Source: Pseudoalteromonas lipolytica (lineage in GTDB: Bacteria > Pseudomonadota > Gammaproteobacteria > Enterobacterales > Alteromonadaceae). Taken from it: a DNA stretch of 64,000 nucleotides. A program made the position numbers and the translations under genes. Positions 51,472-60,706 of the stretch are shown piece by piece. Under the pieces are notes generated by a model. The model ran no database searches and was not told the DNA's origin. It saw nothing but the letters and a program-made list of their open reading frames with translations. The stretch lies in the NCBI RefSeq assembly GCF_001306915.1, contig NZ_LJTC01000002.1, positions 382,108-446,107 of the forward strand, read 5' to 3'. Every line of letters begins with the position of its first letter. Positions within the stretch are counted from its first letter, which is position 1.

Positions 51472-51489
51472 AGCGTACACATGTACTCT
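51472..51489 (-). promoter_or_regulatory. FabR-like operator upstream of fabB
   Basis: AGCGTACACATGTACTCT is a near-perfect palindrome and differs at only three of 18 positions from the FabR site I recall for E. coli fabB (AGCGTACACTTGTACGCC). FabR represses fabA and fabB when unsaturated acyl chains abound. fabR itself is not in the window. Confidence 0.7.
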
Positions 51490-51575
51490 GAATGTCTAGC
51501 TTATAAATAACGCCAGACTATTTCAAAGAAAACACGTAAAATAATGAAAAAAGTTTGTAGTTAATTAGTTAAACC

Positions 51576-53624
51576 ATGATCAAAAACGCACATATTCATT
51601 TTAATCACCTTGGTACCCCTGTCGCCGATCAGTTTGACGATGTTTATTTCTCTAATGACGATGGCTTAGCCGAATCACATTATGTGTTTTATCAACAAAA
51701 CCATATCCCGCAACGATTACAAAATCATGACCGTAACCACTTTGCAATTGCTGAAACAGGCTTTGGTACGGGGCTTAACTTTTTAAATACATGGCAGCAC
51801 TTTGCTGCTCACCTTGATAGGCAGCATGCAGAGCAAGAAGTTCAAAATCAACCCGACCATAGTGGTAAAAAAAGTGTTACCCGCTTGCACTTTATCTCTT
51901 TTGAAAAATTTCCTATTAAGCGTGATGACCTTGCTCAAGCACTCAAAGCTTGGCCTAGTTTAAGCAAGTATAGTGAGCAACTAATTGCTCAATACCCAAT
52001 TAATTTAGCCGGCTGTCATCGCCTAGAATTTGCAGGCGGAAAACTAATACTCGACCTTTACTTTGGTGACGTGCAAGACAGCATTGACGCCATGAGCTAC
52101 CCAAGCGAAGGAATTGTTGATGCTTGGTATTTAGATGGCTTTGCACCAAGTAAAAACCCAGATATGTGGCAACAGAGTTTGTTCAACAAGATGCGTGCTA
52201 TCTCAAGATCAAATGCCACACTCGCCACTTTCACTGCCGCAGGCTTTGTCAGAAGAGGACTCATCGAAGCTGGCTTTAGCATGAGTAAAGCAAAAGGCTA
52301 TGGTAAAAAACGCGAAATGCTAATTGGCGAGCTCACTGAGCCTAATGAGCAACAGTCAGGGCCAGCGTATTTTGCACATCAGCAAAGTGAACTGAGTAAT
52401 GTGGCTGTTATTGGCGGTGGTATTGCCAGTAGCAGTGTACTGTATTCACTGGCAAAAAGAGGCCTAAAAGCCACGCTTTTTTGCCAAGATGAAGCACTTG
52501 CCATGGGCGCATCTCACAATGTACAAGGGGCTGTTTATCCGCATTTGCAAGCGAAGAACTCACCGCACAGTGAAATGTTTGCTCATAGTTTTTTATATGC
52601 GATGCGTCTTTACCAACAATTACTTAATGATGGTTTTGACTACCCTCATCAGTGGTGTGGTGTATTACAGCACGCGGTTAAACAAGGTCTAGCTGATAAA
52701 CATCAAAACCTTGCCGATAAAGAACTTTGGCCAGCTGAATTAATGCGTAATGTAAGCGCTGAAGAAGGCGACGAAATTGCCGGTGTAGAAACGGGCTACT
52801 CAGGCGTATTCTTTGCAAAAGGCGGCTGGGTAAATCCACCAGCCCTGGTTACAGCACTCTTTAATGCGGCAAATTCGTTAACTGCCACTACCAATAATAA
52901 AATGGACAGTCACTTTAATTGCCATATTGAAAAGCTCGAAAAAACCGCTGACGGCTGGTTACTACACAGCAAAGAGCAAACATTCGGGCCATTTAGCGAT
53001 GTGATTAATTGTGCAGGTGAACACAGTGACCAGTTTAGCCAAACTCAAGCTCTACCTGTTGTTGGTGTGCGCGGCCAAGTCTCGCATGTGCAAGCAAGCG
53101 AGCAGTCAAAACGCTTAAAGACCGTGCTTTGCCATAAGGGCTATTTTACTCCTGAATATCAGGGCCATCATTGCATGGGCGCGACCTTTGAAAAAAACTC
53201 AAAAAGCCGTGAAGTTAAAGAGCAAGACAACCACATCAATCGCGAACAACTGTTAAGTTTTTACACAGACAGCGAGTTTGCAACGACCTTAGGTGAGATA
53301 ACAGCCGCGAAAGCAGCTGTAAGGTGTACCTTCATTGACCATCTACCTATGGCTGGTGAATGGGCTGAACAAAGTGATTATGTAAGCGCGTTTGCTAATC
53401 TTCGCTTGGGCAAGCGTTATCAGTACCAAACGTTAACAAAACCTCAGCAAGGCTTGCATGTACTCACAGGCTTTGGCGCAAGAGGGCTGTGCAGTGCCCC
53501 CCTTTGTGCTGAACATTTAATTGCTTGTTTAAACAATGAACCAAGACCATTTAGCGAACGCGTGAGTCAAGCTATTCACCCCGCCCGCTTTATTGTTCGT
53601 GACCTAATTCGTAATAAAATTTAA
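51576..53624 (+). CDS. mnmC: Bifunctional tRNA mnm5s2U34 enzyme MnmC
   Basis: Completes the 5-methylaminomethyl modification of wobble uridine. The N-terminal methyltransferase part (about 1-265; FAIAETGFGTGLNFLNTWQ is the SAM motif, WYLDGFAPSKNPDMW follows) is fused to a FAD-dependent oxidase (from about 275, VAVIGGGIASSSVLYSLAKR; HVLTGFGARGLCSAPL near the end). 682 residues, normal for the fused form. Divergent from fabB by 179 bp. Confidence 0.97.
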   Translation: MIKNAHIHFNHLGTPVADQFDDVYFSNDDGLAESHYVFYQQNHIPQRLQNHDRNHFAIAETGFGTGLNFLNTWQHFAAHLDRQHAEQEVQNQPDHSGKKSVTRLHFISFEKFPIKRDDLAQALKAWPSLSKYSEQLIAQYPINLAGCHRLEFAGGKLILDLYFGDVQDSIDAMSYPSEGIVDAWYLDGFAPSKNPDMWQQSLFNKMRAISRSNATLATFTAAGFVRRGLIEAGFSMSKAKGYGKKREMLIGELTEPNEQQSGPAYFAHQQSELSNVAVIGGGIASSSVLYSLAKRGLKATLFCQDEALAMGASHNVQGAVYPHLQAKNSPHSEMFAHSFLYAMRLYQQLLNDGFDYPHQWCGVLQHAVKQGLADKHQNLADKELWPAELMRNVSAEEGDEIAGVETGYSGVFFAKGGWVNPPALVTALFNAANSLTATTNNKMDSHFNCHIEKLEKTADGWLLHSKEQTFGPFSDVINCAGEHSDQFSQTQALPVVGVRGQVSHVQASEQSKRLKTVLCHKGYFTPEYQGHHCMGATFEKNSKSREVKEQDNHINREQLLSFYTDSEFATTLGEITAAKAAVRCTFIDHLPMAGEWAEQSDYVSAFANLRLGKRYQYQTLTKPQQGLHVLTGFGARGLCSAPLCAEHLIACLNNEPRPFSERVSQAIHPARFIVRDLIRNKI

Positions 53625-53646
53625 GGGGCTAAAAAGCCCCTTTTGA
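53624..53646. terminator. Terminator between mnmC and the OmpA-family gene
   Basis: AAGGGGCT-AAAA-AGCCCCTT followed by T-residues on the plus side; it lies between two convergent genes. Confidence 0.8.
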
Positions 53647-55104
53647 TTAATTACTTAATCGCTCAACTAGCTCTACGCGCCGGTTTAACTGACGACCCAA
53701 ATCGTTTTTATTATTGGCAGCTGGCGCATAAGGGCCTACACCATAACCAATTAAGCGCGACTCTTTAATACCATATTGACTCACGAGCGCTTTAACAACT
53801 GCTTTAGCTCGTTTAGATGACAACCCTAAATTATATTCTGGACTTCCTTTATCATCAGTATGACCAACAACGTACAAGTTTAAGCTGTTATTTTTATTTA
53901 AAACATCCGCAATCACTTTTAATGACTCGGCTGACTCTGGCTTAATGTCTGATTTATCATGATCAAAGTAAATGCCATAAATGGCTGCTTTACCTTTTTG
54001 CTCTAGTTGCTTTAACACTTGGTCCGGATTGGTTTTAACTAAATCGCCTTGTAAAGGCTCCGTTCGAATTATAACAAGCTGCACTCGCGTAGTGCCTTGG
54101 TAATTCCCACCAAAAAATGCGACATAGGTTGTTTGATTTTCTATGGTGCTTTTCATTAACTGATAACGCGGCTGACGATAATAGTTATAAACTTGTTTTA
54201 CCGACAAGTGATCACCAAGTGCTTGTATTGCCTTACGGTCGTCACCACATGCTTGACGCTCGCAACTAAATACCGTTTCAAAGCCTTCTTTTGTTAAGGC
54301 AGACACATAGTTATGAAAAACCTTAAGGGTTGATACTTTTCTAATTTCATAAGTAATACGAGTAATATCACCAGTCACATCTTCAGCAGGTAGCGCTTTG
54401 TTGTTACGTTTAAATATTCCTGTTGGTAGTGAAAATTCTTCGTAATCAATTTGCTCGTAGTCTTCAATAAAACTACCAGGATAACGGCTAAGTAATGGAT
54501 GATCGCTTGAGCCTCTAATATCGTCTTTAGGTGCTTTGGTAACTGGATTTGTTTGCTGTTTTGCAAAAGCAGCTGTATTGGCTTTTATCAGACCTGTTTC
54601 AAGCTCTTTAATCTCAATTGAGCTACTCATAACACGCGTTTTACTGTTGTACTGGCCAACAAATAACGACACGGCAAACTCAGGCTTTTCACCTTTAGTA
54701 GCAAGAAGATAATATGGCTTACGATGATAATTATAGAGCTGAAAGTAACCGACTTCCTCTGCAAAATCACTGCTGTCACCGCAAGCGTCTAACTGACAAG
54801 AATAAACAATATTAAAACCATCGGTGAGTAAAGCTTGTTTATAGTTTTCAAATACTTTGAGAGTGGCAACATTGTTTATTTCGTACAATGTGTGGTTTAC
54901 ATCGCCAATAAAGTCTGTGTAACTAAATCGCTCTGACGACTTTTTACTGTCATCAAACTGGCTCATTAATTGTGTCTGTTCGCCACTGAGTTTAACCGAC
55001 TTTTCAACCTCACTATTTGGATAAGGCGATAGCCATTGATTGGCATATACCGCATTGCAAAATGCTAATGTTACCACCACCAAAAGATTAAAATATATTT
55101 TCAC
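53647..55104 (-). CDS. OmpA-family envelope protein with duplicated DUF4892-like domain
   Basis: 485 residues: signal peptide (1-21, ending VYA), two related domains (about 25-180 and 200-360), and an OmpA/MotB peptidoglycan-binding domain (about 370-483; IYFDHDKSDIKPESAESL, VVGHTDDKGSPEYN, NRRVELVERL). The two N-terminal domains share YEI-V-TLKVF-NY-AL-GF and the C-x-x-x-ACGD cysteine pair, which suggests a disulfide in each. Single-copy relatives are annotated DUF4892; function is unknown. Likely periplasmic or outer-membrane associated and tied to the cell wall. It stands alone, convergent with mnmC. Confidence 0.85.
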   Translation of the reverse strand: MKIYFNLLVVVTLAFCNAVYANQWLSPYPNSEVEKSVKLSGEQTQLMSQFDDSKKSSERFSYTDFIGDVNHTLYEINNVATLKVFENYKQALLTDGFNIVYSCQLDACGDSSDFAEEVGYFQLYNYHRKPYYLLATKGEKPEFAVSLFVGQYNSKTRVMSSSIEIKELETGLIKANTAAFAKQQTNPVTKAPKDDIRGSSDHPLLSRYPGSFIEDYEQIDYEEFSLPTGIFKRNNKALPAEDVTGDITRITYEIRKVSTLKVFHNYVSALTKEGFETVFSCERQACGDDRKAIQALGDHLSVKQVYNYYRQPRYQLMKSTIENQTTYVAFFGGNYQGTTRVQLVIIRTEPLQGDLVKTNPDQVLKQLEQKGKAAIYGIYFDHDKSDIKPESAESLKVIADVLNKNNSLNLYVVGHTDDKGSPEYNLGLSSKRAKAVVKALVSQYGIKESRLIGYGVGPYAPAANNKNDLGRQLNRRVELVERLSN

Positions 55105-55246
55105 TTCAAATCCTTTTAATTGAATTTGTACCTAATTTCATACTATGCCAAATAATACTTTTTTATTCAAAATTTGCTTGTACCCCTTTAAAAATAAATC
55201 CACACCCCAAGGTCTTTAGTTACACAGCAATTAGAAGGAGTTTGAT

Positions 55247-55882
55247 ATGAAAACCTTAATCATTGGCGCAACGGGCCAAATAGGTAAAATGACCACCGAA
55301 AAAATGCTGGCAAGTGGCCATGACGTAGTGGCTCTGGTTAGAGACAAAAGCAAACTGACTGCGCTTGAAAGTAATCATTTAACGATTGTAGAGCAAGACC
55401 TCGAAAACGATTTTAGTCGTGCCTTCGAAGGGGTTGAGCAAGTGATTTTTAGCGCGGGATCCGGCGGCGCTACGGGTGCTGATAAAACCTTACTGATAGA
55501 TTTATGGGCCGCAGTTAAAGCGATTAATTATGCGGTAGATGCCAAGGTTAAGCACTTTATAATGGTGAGCTCAATCGGTGCTGATGCCCCTGATAATATT
55601 GAAAGCAGTATCAAACCGTATTTAGTTGCAAAGCACATGGCTGACCAACATTTAATCAATAGCGAATTAAATTACAGCATTGTCAGACCTGGCACGCTAT
55701 TAAATGATGCAGCCACGGGATTATTAACCACCATGCGCCCTGCAACCCGCCAAGATGCGGTGATCAATCGTGAAGATGTAGCAGATACCCTGCTGTACCT
55801 CGCTGAACATACACCGAAAAAACCACAAGTGTTTGAATTATTTAATGGTGATAAGTCAATCGACAGCCTTCTGAACGATTGA
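55247..55882 (+). CDS. NAD(P)-binding SDR/NmrA-like oxidoreductase
   Basis: 211 residues. Atypical short-chain dehydrogenase fold: N-terminal LIIGATGQIGKMTTEKML dinucleotide motif, VIFSAGSGGATGADKT, HFIMVSSIGAD, and YSIVRPGTLLN in place of the usual YxxxK catalytic run. Such proteins (YwnB and BVR-B-like) are NADPH-dependent flavin or quinone reductases or redox sensors; the substrate here is unknown. Good AGAAGGAG ribosome binding site. Apparently a single-gene unit. Confidence 0.87.
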   Translation: MKTLIIGATGQIGKMTTEKMLASGHDVVALVRDKSKLTALESNHLTIVEQDLENDFSRAFEGVEQVIFSAGSGGATGADKTLLIDLWAAVKAINYAVDAKVKHFIMVSSIGADAPDNIESSIKPYLVAKHMADQHLINSELNYSIVRPGTLLNDAATGLLTTMRPATRQDAVINREDVADTLLYLAEHTPKKPQVFELFNGDKSIDSLLND

Positions 55883-55928
55883 TTAGGTATGAATACGTAT
55901 GCATAAGAAATAAGATTGAGAAAGCGCG

Positions 55929-55976
55929 TAAAGCACTTTAGTTTATTGTTTACATAATAATAACAAAGGTGCTTTA
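55929..55976 (+). promoter_or_regulatory. Hairpin enclosing the ribosome binding site of the binding-protein gene
   Basis: TAAAGCACTTT (55929-55939) can pair with AAAGGTGCTTTA (55965-55976) with one bulged G. The right arm contains the AAAGG Shine-Dalgarno and ends on the A of the ATG, so the folded form would block initiation. Confidence 0.55.
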
Positions 55977-56812
55977 TGCGTCATTTTGCTTTTCTTTTTT
56001 GCTTTGCTTTTACGTCGGCTTGTTTTGCCGCACCGGTAAAAGTTCAAAGTTACAGTGGCGATACCTCACTTCCCCACAAATTATTGATCAGCGCCATTGA
56101 ACGGGCTGACTTAGAGTATGTTCACCCTTACGAAACCAATAAAGATATCTCTAACGCACGTATCTTAAACGATGTAAAAAACAACCAGCTGGATGTGATG
56201 TGGAGCATGACATCCACTCAGTTAGAGCAAGATTATCAAGCCGTTTATATTCCGTTGTTTCGTGGCTTACTTGGCATGCGAGTAGCAATAGTGAAAGCAC
56301 AAAATCGCGAACTGTTTAGCTCAGTAACTAGCTTAAAAGATTTAAAACGTTTTACCGCTGGGCAAGGTAAAACCTGGCCAGACACGAAAATATTAAAAGC
56401 AAATCAACTGCCTGTTGTTACTACATTAAAATACCCTAATTTGTTCCCAATGCTTGAAGGCGAACGCTTTGATTACTTCCCACGTGGGGTGAATGAACCT
56501 TGGGATGAAATTGCCAATCACTCAGAGCTTAACCTCACTGTAGAGCCGCATTTGGTGATTAAGTACACCGCACCACTTTACTTTTTCGTCAACAAAAACA
56601 ACCACACGCTGCATAAACAGCTAAATGATGCGCTAAACGAGATGATTGCTGATGGCACATTTAACGCGATGTTTTTGGCAGACAGCCAAGTACAAACGGT
56701 TTTATCAAAAGCCAACTTAAGCTCGCGTCGCGTTATTGAGCTAGATAACCCAACGTTATCGTCGAACACACCTAATAAAAATAGCCCTTTGTGGTTTAAC
56801 CCATTTCAATGA
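55976..56812 (+). CDS. Periplasmic solute-binding-like protein
   Basis: 278 residues: signal peptide (1-18, cleaved after CFA) and a type II periplasmic binding fold of the amino-acid (SBP_bac_3) kind, judged from [15 protein letters not shown], the lobe-crossing [12 protein letters not shown] and the C-terminal [25 protein letters not shown]. There is no permease or ATPase nearby; instead a chemoreceptor gene follows after 7 bp. A sensory rather than transport role is plausible. The ligand cannot be read from the sequence. Confidence 0.85.
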   Translation: MRHFAFLFCFAFTSACFAAPVKVQSYSGDTSLPHKLLISAIERADLEYVHPYETNKDISNARILNDVKNNQLDVMWSMTSTQLEQDYQAVYIPLFRGLLGMRVAIVKAQNRELFSSVTSLKDLKRFTAGQGKTWPDTKILKANQLPVVTTLKYPNLFPMLEGERFDYFPRGVNEPWDEIANHSELNLTVEPHLVIKYTAPLYFFVNKNNHTLHKQLNDALNEMIADGTFNAMFLADSQVQTVLSKANLSSRRVIELDNPTLSSNTPNKNSPLWFNPFQ

Positions 56813-56819
56813 GCGCACA

Positions 56820-58298
56820 ATGAAATCATTAAAATATAAAATGACCTTGGCACTGTCTTTGTGCCTTTTACTGAGCGTGATCTTCGTGATCAGTGCAAAC
56901 TATCTGCTCGCAAAGTCGAGTCAAACACAACAATGGCAAGACGACATTACGGCCCTTAATGAGCAAATGCAGGTTATTTTAGCCGAGCCGGTATTCTCTT
57001 ATGATGAGCCGTTAATCAATCAGATTATTAAAGCCTTTTCGCAAAACAAACATGTACATAGCATTTCAGTGACAGATCATCGCAATAAGCCACTGGCCAC
57101 TATTACTAAACAAAGCAATAACGCATCGGTTAGCAAAACTATTGATTTGCACTATTTAGATAATTTAATTGGTCACATAAAAATTGGTTACTCACAACAA
57201 GCACTGCATAGCACCATTGCTGAGTCGACACGCACCATGTTTATAACCTTGCTGGTCTCTTTTATCGCCTTGGGTGCGGTGATTATTTATATCGTGCGGC
57301 TTTTAGTGATAAAACCAATCGATAGCGTAAATAGCCTTGTTGATGAAATTGTCAAAGGTGAAGGCGACCTTACAAAACGTATTAGCTATCAATCTAATGA
57401 TGAAATAGGCTATTTGGTTGATGGTTTCAATCGATTTATAGCGCAAGTGCAAGAAATCATCACTGAGCTAGGCAGCACAGCCAGTGAGCTTGAAATGATA
57501 GCCAGCACAGTAAACGAAGCATCTGTGCGCTCTAAAAACGAAGCTGAGCTTGAATATAACCGCACTGATTCTGCAACCAATGCGCTTAGTCAGTTAAGTG
57601 AAGCAACCAAAGAGATTGCGCAAGGGGCCAATCAAACTGCGCAGCAAACCACCGACGTTCATCGCTTATGCCAACAAGGCGAACAAAATATGAATGCCAA
57701 TGGCAACATGGTTGACGAATTAGCTGCACAACTCGACCATACATCAAACGTAGTTAAACAACTAAACGCCAGCAGTAATGAAATTAGCCAAGTGCTCGAT
57801 GTTATAAAAAGTATTGCCGAGCAAACCAATTTACTGGCTCTAAATGCTGCTATTGAAGCGGCTCGTGCAGGTGAATCAGGTCGTGGCTTTGCGGTGGTAG
57901 CCGATGAAGTAAGAGCGCTTGCTAGTAAAACCTATGATTCAACGTCTGAGATTGAATCAATTATTGTATCGCTACACAACAATACCTCTGATTGTGTAAC
58001 CGCAACGGAGCAAAGTAAGTCACTCAGCGATAAAGTGAGCCAAGCGAATCAAAAAAGCCAAGCGGTGTTTAAAGATATTGCTAAACAAATCAATACCATT
58101 AATCAAATGAACGAAAGCGTTGCAGCAAGTTCTGAAGAGCAAACCAGTGTGACCGCTGATATCTTAAATACCATGCAGCTCATTAACCAAGGCGCTAAGA
58201 GCCTATCGCAAGAAGCTCAGCACCTTGATAACACCATAGGCCAGCTCAATGAACTAGAACGCGGTATCGTTGCTAAACTGGGTTTGTTCAAATACTAA
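56820..58298 (+). CDS. Methyl-accepting chemotaxis protein
   Basis: 492 residues: membrane helix (about 8-30), a short periplasmic region of about 110 residues, a second helix (about 141-163), HAMP (about 165-217, [20 protein letters not shown]), and a signalling domain with the conserved tip [20 protein letters not shown] and [15 protein letters not shown]. No CheR-docking pentapeptide at the C-terminus. It is translated right after the binding protein (7-bp gap), so the two may form a ligand-sensing pair. The 3' end overlaps the TauE/SafE gene by 11 bp tail to tail. Confidence 0.93.
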   Translation: MKSLKYKMTLALSLCLLLSVIFVISANYLLAKSSQTQQWQDDITALNEQMQVILAEPVFSYDEPLINQIIKAFSQNKHVHSISVTDHRNKPLATITKQSNNASVSKTIDLHYLDNLIGHIKIGYSQQALHSTIAESTRTMFITLLVSFIALGAVIIYIVRLLVIKPIDSVNSLVDEIVKGEGDLTKRISYQSNDEIGYLVDGFNRFIAQVQEIITELGSTASELEMIASTVNEASVRSKNEAELEYNRTDSATNALSQLSEATKEIAQGANQTAQQTTDVHRLCQQGEQNMNANGNMVDELAAQLDHTSNVVKQLNASSNEISQVLDVIKSIAEQTNLLALNAAIEAARAGESGRGFAVVADEVRALASKTYDSTSEIESIIVSLHNNTSDCVTATEQSKSLSDKVSQANQKSQAVFKDIAKQINTINQMNESVAASSEEQTSVTADILNTMQLINQGAKSLSQEAQHLDNTIGQLNELERGIVAKLGLFKY

Positions 58299-59061
58299 AA
58301 GCCATAATTCCCTGCCACGCAAGTTGCAGGGAAAGCACCGTTAATACTAAACGAAAAATCTTTTTAAATTTATCTGACGAAATGCGGTGCAGTAACTTAA
58401 GGCCAAGCCAAGTACCTAAAGCACCGCTCAAAATCATGAGCATAACCAGCGGCAACCACTGCCAAAATGCAAAGCCCACAGCCCCATATAAAATCGCTTT
58501 TAAGGTATGTTGTACTGTCATGCAGCTTGAAAAAGTAGCGGTAAATTTAAGCTTATTATAATTATTGACATATAAGCAGCTGCCAACCAAAGGCCCACTT
58601 GCCCCTACAAACATCGAGATAAACGTGGTCCAAAGTCCAGCAAGAACACGCCATAACTTTGAAGTTTCTCTGAGCTTTGGCGTCACACCCCACAGTAAAT
58701 AAAGCACAAATGCAGCGACCACTATTTTCATTAATTCTAGGGGAATTGATGTGACAATCGTTGAGGCAACCAGCGCACCTATGACTCCCCCTAGTGAGAA
58801 GTACACAAACATAGCGCCATCAATATGCTTAAACGTAAATAAAAAGCGATTTGCGTTAGAGCCTAACTGCACTAACCCATGGACAGGGATAACCACACTC
58901 ATAGGAAGCATGGATGCCATGATCACTAGCAGCATTAAGCCGCCGCCCGCACCAAAAGCCGCTGAAACCATTGAAGTAAAGCCCGCAACCACAATGAGCA
59001 TTATTGTGCTGATCGGACTTAATAAATCTCCACCCAAAAACTGCCAACTGATCAAATCCAT
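58288..59061 (-). CDS. TauE/SafE-family membrane permease
   Basis: 257 residues with seven to eight membrane helices. The glycine-rich [21 protein letters not shown] near the N-terminus and [11 protein letters not shown] at the start of the second half are the internal repeat typical of TauE/SafE (UPF0721) sulfite/sulfonate or organic-acid exporters. Substrate unknown; no sulfur genes lie nearby. Convergent with the chemoreceptor gene. Confidence 0.9.
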   Translation of the reverse strand: MDLISWQFLGGDLLSPISTIMLIVVAGFTSMVSAAFGAGGGLMLLVIMASMLPMSVVIPVHGLVQLGSNANRFLFTFKHIDGAMFVYFSLGGVIGALVASTIVTSIPLELMKIVVAAFVLYLLWGVTPKLRETSKLWRVLAGLWTTFISMFVGASGPLVGSCLYVNNYNKLKFTATFSSCMTVQHTLKAILYGAVGFAFWQWLPLVMLMILSGALGTWLGLKLLHRISSDKFKKIFRLVLTVLSLQLAWQGIMAFSI

Positions 59062-59266
59062 GGTTACGCTTTAAATAGTGTGTTTGGGCTAACGCTATCA
59101 TGACTCACCATTATTAGCGACAATTCGAAAAACCCTTTCGACTAAAAGACCATATCAACCAAAAGAGAAGTGCCCCTAAATTCACAACTGGTCAGACTTG
59201 TGGTTTATTTTGTTAAACTGATGGTATATAACTATGCCCACAACACAATAAAATTAAAGGCACAGC

Positions 59267-59983
59267 ATGACACTGATGAATGTAAGTACACAAGGATCTG
59301 TTGCTATCTTAACTATGACAACAGCTGAAAATCGCCATAACCCTGCTTTTGCAGAGGCTTTTTTAACTTGCCTTGACGAAATCGAACGTAACCCTGAACA
59401 CAAAGCACTGGTGATCACTTCAAGCAGCGAAAAATCATGGAGTTTGGGCATAGATACCGATTGGCTTATGCCCGCATTAAAAACACAAAAATTTGCTGAA
59501 GTAAGTGGCTTTATGCACTCAATGGATGCGGTATTTAAACGCCTATTACTGTTCCCAATGCCAGTAATTGCAGCAATTAATGGTCACACGTTTGGTAATG
59601 GCGCCATTTTATCGTGTGCTTGCGATTTTAGGTTTATGCAAAGCGACCGTGGTTTCTTCTGCTTTCCAGAAGTTGACTTATCAATCCCGTTTTTACCGGG
59701 CATGCTCGCCTTTATTAAAAAAGCCATTCCAGACTATCGTTTTAACGAGATGATGCTAACTGGCCGCCGCGTTACCGCAGGCGAACTTGCCACGGATCAT
59801 GTTATTGAACAAGCTTGCCCAGACAACGAAGCTTTATTTAATACCGCCCTCGAATTTGCCAGCCAGTTCGATAAAAAACGCGCGATTTTCGCCGAGCACA
59901 AAAAGCGCCTACACAAACACATCATCGACACCATTGATATAGAAAACAAACCGATTATTGATGCTGTTCAGTTGGTTGTTTGA
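59267..59983 (+). CDS. Enoyl-CoA hydratase/isomerase (crotonase) family protein
   Basis: 238 residues, a little short for the family. The oxyanion-hole region is AAINGHTFGNGAILSCACDF, and a Glu in CFPEVDLSIPF sits where enoyl-CoA delta-isomerases place their acid/base residue. This pattern, with a single catalytic Glu, suggests isomerase rather than hydratase (inference). It stands alone between tmRNA and the TauE gene, so no pathway can be assigned from context. Confidence 0.85.
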   Translation: MTLMNVSTQGSVAILTMTTAENRHNPAFAEAFLTCLDEIERNPEHKALVITSSSEKSWSLGIDTDWLMPALKTQKFAEVSGFMHSMDAVFKRLLLFPMPVIAAINGHTFGNGAILSCACDFRFMQSDRGFFCFPEVDLSIPFLPGMLAFIKKAIPDYRFNEMMLTGRRVTAGELATDHVIEQACPDNEALFNTALEFASQFDKKRAIFAEHKKRLHKHIIDTIDIENKPIIDAVQLVV

Positions 59984-60033
59984 TTCTAGACTCTGGACTT
60001 CTTTAGAGGAGCTTTAGAAAAAAGTTTTAGCAA

Positions 60034-60065
60034 TAAAAAAGGCCGCTCTGAGAGCAGCCTTTTTC
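60034..60065. terminator. Terminator shared by the crotonase gene and ssrA
   Basis: AAAAAAGGC-C-GCTC-TGA-GAGC-A-GCCTTTTT, a stem with one C-A mismatch and A/T tails on both sides, lying just beyond the 3' end of tmRNA. Confidence 0.85.
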
Positions 60066-60070
60066 ATATT

Positions 60071-60429
60071 TGGTGGAGCTGGGGGGATTTGAACCCCCGT
60101 CCGAAAAGCCTCGACCTTTGGTACTACATGCTTAGTATCGTCTTTTAGTTAACCTTATACAGCTCGGACGAACACGATCTGCAAAGGCGAGGCCGCTTAA
60201 TTTTAGCCCTTCAACCCCGGCCAGGGTTTCCGTAGCGAGTCCGTGTAGGGTGACACTTCAGAACCGGGTCCACAGACATACACCGGAGAAGTGCTAGCGG
60301 GCTATTATGCCGCTAGAGCGTAGTTATCGTCGTTTGCGATTACTTTAAATTGCGGCTTTTTTACGAGGCCAACCGCACCTCGACATGCACCTCGGGCGTC
60401 TTGAATTCCGTCGAATCCTAATCAGCCCC
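60071..60429 (-). ncRNA. ssrA: Transfer-messenger RNA (tmRNA)
   Basis: 359 nt on the minus strand. The 5' end GGGGCTGATTAGGATTCGAC and 3' end CAGCTCCACCA pair as the tRNA-like acceptor, with GGGTTCAAATCCCCC as T arm. The mRNA-like part encodes the proteolysis tag as a resume codon GCA followed by NDDNYALAA, so the tag is ANDDNYALAA (60305-60337), ended by tandem stops TAA TAG. It rescues stalled ribosomes with SmpB; smpB is not in the window. Confidence 0.97.
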
Positions 60430-60706
60430 TGAATTTGGTATCTCATTCAGAGTGTTCGTGCAGTATAACTGAGTAGCCTGTTCAGACTCAAGGCATTAAT
60501 CGGGAAATTTTTGCTAAGTGCCTTTGACTGCTGAAATTTCAAGCAGGAAAAGTCAGTTTTATACATATTTTCACATTTTAATCATACAAATCCTTAACAT
60601 AGTACAAAAGTTGTGCTGAAATAGGAAACGTTGTTACCCTTCTCCAAAAATAACCTGTAACAACACATAACTATAATAACAGGCAGTTTTTTACAGGGCT
60701 TTTCAG
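60430..60706. other. Spacer between ssrA and the FapA gene
   Basis: Contains the ssrA promoter at its left end. I see nothing else supported apart from an AT-rich stretch before the FapA gene. Confidence 0.5.
60462..60491 (-). promoter_or_regulatory. Sigma-70 promoter of ssrA
   Basis: On the minus strand TTGAGT (60486-60491) and TATACT (60462-60467) are 18 bp apart. Transcription would begin about 25 bases before the mature 5' end, matching a precursor trimmed by RNase P. Confidence 0.7.
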
